Assembly: GCA_032719365.1 (NCBI GenBank)
Contig: CM064862.1
Location: forward strand, 53,969,840 to 54,033,839
From: Prinsepia uniflora
Taxonomy: Eukaryota > Streptophyta > Magnoliopsida > Rosales > Rosaceae
DNA: 64,000 nucleotides
Direction: 5' to 3'
The translations under genes were made by a program, and so were the position numbers. Below are positions 60,591 through 64,000 of the stretch, one piece after another; position 1 is the first letter of the stretch, and each line of letters opens with the position of its first letter. A model generated the notes under the pieces. The model was not told the origin of the DNA and searched no databases. It was given only the letters and a program-made list of their open reading frames with translations.

Positions 60591-61673
60591 CTATTTAACC
60601 TTTTTAGAATATGAAAAGAAAAACCTAACTCCAATAAAAGAAGGCACACATACTAAGTTGATCTGAAATATAAGATATCAATCAAACCATTAATACAAGG
60701 AGAGATAGTTCACTTATAAAACCGAGTGATAATTAATTCATTCACATCCAGAAATAAATTTTTGGAATCCATATTATGAAAAAGTATATTTCTTTTGCTA
60801 ATTCGATTGGAAGGGTAATATGTTGATGTATCCTAGCCTATACACTTATATTGTCGAAATAATAGTGTACAAATAAGGTTGTCGAGCCACAAAAGCTACT
60901 TAAACATCACAATTATCTCAAACTAACCCTATAATGACCCAATTAAGTAGTGAACTAAAAATTTGAAGAAAAAAAAAATAGATTTGAGTTTCGATTTCTG
61001 ATATGTAAGAACTTACATTGAAACTAAATGTGCAAGTAAATGAAAGATAGATTGAGGCTAATATTGAGAAAAGTATGGATATGGAACATAGGGTTTTGAT
61101 CACTTCACCTATGTAACCTTAGTTCTATGAAAGTAGTGACTAAAGTAATATAATCTTCCAAAACTATTCTAAGGACTGTTTTTACTTAAGTAAGATAGGT
61201 CATGACATGTGGAACACTATCTAGTGTAATCAAAGTATGGCATCTACATTATATTACTCCTAGAAGGCCTCCATGTATGAGGAAACACCTAAAAGTGACT
61301 AAACATATTTAGTGGCATGACATATGCACACTAACCCTATTCTTTCGTTCACATATCAATTAAACTTAAGCATGGTCTGTGCTCTAAGTTTAACTAGGCA
61401 TATGGAATCCTAATAGTGATCAAACACTAAAACCAAATATGAATCAATAATTGTAATGAATGAAACAAATAAGTGTTTGAAAGAAACTGACTATTGTAGG
61501 CATAACATAGAATTAAGTTTACATGGTTACATCAAGACCACTAGATAAAAAATTAGCTACACATGTATCTAGTCAACACAAAAACATTAATGATAGACAT
61601 AGTTGAGAAAAATCTTAGTAGAATTCAACATTGAAGTGTTATTTTTTCTCCAAGTCCAAAAATAGGTAACAAA

Positions 61674-61984
61674 TGTAATGACCCGGCCCAAAAAAAAGCC
61701 CTTATTTGGCGATTTAATTCAAAAAGGACGATTTTCGCTCGTCATTAGAAAGCCATTTAAAGTTCATTTGATTTTAGGAAGACCTTTTGAAGTTTTTCTT
61801 GGACCGTTGTGTGGGTCTCGAACTCAGAAATTCATGGATAGATAACACGCAGAAAACAGAGTTCGTATGATAAAATTACAAGTCTAGAATCTCCATAAGT
61901 ATTTCTGTAATTTGAGGCTTGGGCATTTTTATCCTTTTGAAATGGAGTGACTCAGCACATTCCATTTAAGTAAGTGGCATGTGT
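61674..61984 (+). mobile_element. 5' part of a plus-strand LTR
   Basis: It begins TGTAATGACCCGGCCC and carries a decayed U3 block (GTGGGTCTCGAACTCAG, ATGGATAGATAACACG). It is interrupted at 61985 by a minus-strand LTR. Confidence 0.65.
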
Positions 61985-62642
61985 TGACAGGACTCGTCCC
62001 AAATCCCCCCGGGATTAACGCGGGACGTGCCTGCTCTCGTCTGACACGAAGTGTCAGACAAGGGATAATTCCAACTTCAGCCCACACGGGGCTTCTAGAG
62101 TGCGCCAGAATTGGAGGAGGAGTGTGATGTCTCGGTGACACGACCCACCCCCAATCCCCCAGGATTAAGGGATAAGTCATGCTCCCGTCTAACCCACGTA
62201 CGACACGAAGGCTAAACACCTGTTCAACCCCCGTGGAACACACAAGCCAAACAAGAGATCTTTAATCAAATCCTGTTTCTCAAATCTAGGGCCTCAGCCA
62301 AAAACCGTAAATCAACATCAAAGTATGGGAACTCAGCCCAAAATCTGTAAATCCAACACATCCGGGTCACTGCCCAAAACATCTGAAAACCATGAGAAAA
62401 TCAATAGAAAATCAAGTTAATCAATATGTTGGATCTCATATCACCGAGTCTTTAAACTCAAAACACTTATGTATCAGGCCTTCCAGGGGATATCAACGAG
62501 TCTTCTCGGTCTCTGCTACAGCCCGCATCCGCGATCAATCTGAAGGGCATTAAAACCATTTAAAGCTGGGAGTGGACGAAACAACAGTTTATAAAACACA
62601 TTTATCAAAAAGACGTTTATGCCATTCACTAAAAAGCATGCA
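61985..62642 (-). mobile_element. 3' part of a minus-strand LTR, itself interrupted
   Basis: The plus-strand start TGACAGGACTCGTCCC is an LTR 3' end. The sequence continues after a 379-bp insertion (62136-62514) with CTACAGCCCGCATCCGCG and a changed inverted-pair motif GGGAGTGGAC (62578-62587). It is cut at 62643 by another LTR. Confidence 0.75.
62136..62514 (-). mobile_element. Truncated nested LTR, TSD CTCGG
   Basis: It begins TGACACGACCCACCCCC, an LTR 3' end on minus, and runs to CAACGAGTCTT without a TG...CA far end. The repeat CTCGG on both sides (62131-62135 and 62515-62519) fits a TSD. It contains GAGTCTTTAAACTC at about 62447. Confidence 0.65.
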
Positions 62643-64000
62643 TGTAACAACCCGTACCTTCGGGAAGGGTATAAATGTAATTTTGTAAAAGATTTGTATA
62701 AAAGGACGATTTTGCCCTTATGAATAGTTGGTCAAATGTTGACTTTTTGATTGACCGGTTGGATGAGTGTTGACCCTTGACCGTGACGTAGTTTAGGACG
62801 TCACGAGTCCGTAGACAGGTGGCATGTCCGATATGGACAATCAGAGAAAAAGTTATGATGTGCGGAAAGTTGAGGGCGTTACCGTCATTTTGACTAATCG
62901 AGGAAAATGTTGACTTTTTCTTGAACTTGTGATTTTCACGTAGACAGAGGACCGTTAGATAGGTCTCGACGTCCTGAGTACAACGACAGGTGGCACGCTG
63001 TCATCGGACGTCAGACGAAATAGTTACGGGTTTGGAAAGTTTGAGGGTAAAATGGTAATTTTTAAACATAGGGGCATTTTGGTCTTTTCCCCTTAGAACC
63101 AATCTGATAAGGCCATTTGGATGAGTGGGATAGGATATTTAGGTGTGAACCATGAGGAGTTGGACACGTGGGAGAGAACTAGAGGGTTCTAGGAAAGCCT
63201 AAACTACACACGGCCACATATTGTTCTCGTTCAAACCGTGCATTTGGCCTTGAGAAACAGAAAACAGAGATGAAGAAATTGAGAGTGTTTGATCGATTCT
63301 GTGAGGGTGTGAGCATTTGATGACTTGTGAGAGTGGCAGAGAGAAGAGAGTGAGTTGGTGATCGAGTTTTGGGAGTGAGATCGTGTACGGAGACACGGTG
63401 GCCAGAGGCTGAGTTTTTTGAGAAAACAGAGGAGCCGTGAGACGGTGGTGGTGGTTGTGCCATGTGGTGGCTCAATCCAAGGCAATAGAAGGCTCAGACG
63501 ACTGCAGGGGACTCAGTGAGCACCGTGGCACGCGGCGGTGCAGACGGCGGAGGAGGAATCGCAGGTGAGATTTCATTCCCCTGTTTTTCCCGTTTGTTTC
63601 AATTCGAAAGTTGTGGACTTAGGGCTAGACTCGAAGGTTTTGGAGGTTAGGGTGAGACTCCTGGAGGTGCCAGGAGCCGTCTGAGTGTGGTGCCGTGACG
63701 GGGGAGGACCTGGTTGGCCGGCGGCCAAAACAGGGGTCACGGGCAAGGTTTTTCGAGGTTGAAGTCGAGAGGTTTTAGGCCGTGATTTCTGGATTTTAGG
63801 ACTGGGTTTGGTTGCAGGGGACTGGACGATGCTATTGGGATTGAAATGGGAAAGAATGGTGGAGGAACGGAGGAGAACCGGTCACGCCAGTTCAACACAG
63901 TTGAACCGGGTGACTCGAGGTAGAAGAAGCACTGTAGCAGGCGCGTGAGGCCCATGCGCAGCCACTTTGGGCGGCGCGTGGGGAGGATTCCGACCAAACT
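62643..64000 (+). mobile_element. 5' part of a plus-strand LTR, cut by the window edge
   Basis: It begins TGTAACAACCCGTACCTTC and has duplicated U3 block cores at 62813 and 62984. No GTGAGTGGAC motif appears before the edge, as expected from its position in the other LTRs. Confidence 0.8.

Larger units (their letters stand above)
57528..61673. other. AT-rich gene-free spacer
   Basis: No gene, RNA gene or retroelement domain was recognised. It contains a GGCCCGGCCCAAGCCC-rich patch (57610-57840), a 27-bp triple repeat (58991-59071) and a fold-back element (60301-60590). Short open frames on both strands look like chance. Confidence 0.6.

Overview
The window is nuclear DNA of a dicot-like flowering plant. 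It holds one split host gene, layered LTR retrotransposons of Ty3/gypsy type, one Ty1/copia remnant, a Cassandra TRIM element carrying 5S-rRNA-like sequence, microsatellites and AT-rich spacer. No bacterial-type genes, CRISPR arrays, tRNA genes or functional rRNA genes were seen. The species cannot be fixed from the sequence.

Layout. 1-2130 is the 5' end of a minus-strand gypsy element: LTR, repeat-filled leader, and a gag frame that is fully open to the window edge. 2495-4382 (+) holds seven exons of a multi-pass membrane protein gene whose first coding exon is not seen; the gypsy element lies where intron 1 or exon 1 should be. 6313-8356 is a decayed LTR carrying a 34-bp micro-LTR with its own target-site duplication (TSD). 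8513-25222 is a gag-only element (TSD GTTAA) with a non-coding LARD-like element nested inside it (12881-21939). 25367-28163 is a solo LTR (TSD TAACA). 28950-31614 is a broken copia element (-). 31615-40124 is a pair of oppositely oriented truncated LTRs, the second interrupted by two solo LTRs of another family (TSDs ACGTG and AGCAT). 40125-45369 is the 3' end of a decayed element whose LTR holds a further solo LTR (41593-44337, TSD TGCAG). 46290-57527 is a minus-strand element containing Cassandra (46612-47310, TSD AACAT) and a second LARD-like element (50233-55993, TSD CAAAT). 57528-61673 is gene-free spacer with one fold-back element. 61674-64000 is another stack of nested LTRs.

How the parts relate. 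The large LTRs fall into several diverged families but share one architecture: 5' TGTAAC-GACCCGTCCC and 3' GGGAYGGGTCCTGTCA ends that are inverted repeats of each other; a duplicated U3 block with about 172-bp spacing; a GTGAGTGGAC ... GTCCACTCAC inverted pair that brackets an intron-like stretch; and, inside that stretch, an array of very short hairpins whose stems co-vary. This shared structured cassette and the 34-bp micro-LTR are the most unusual things seen. All matches were made by eye; no alignment, folding or database search was run.
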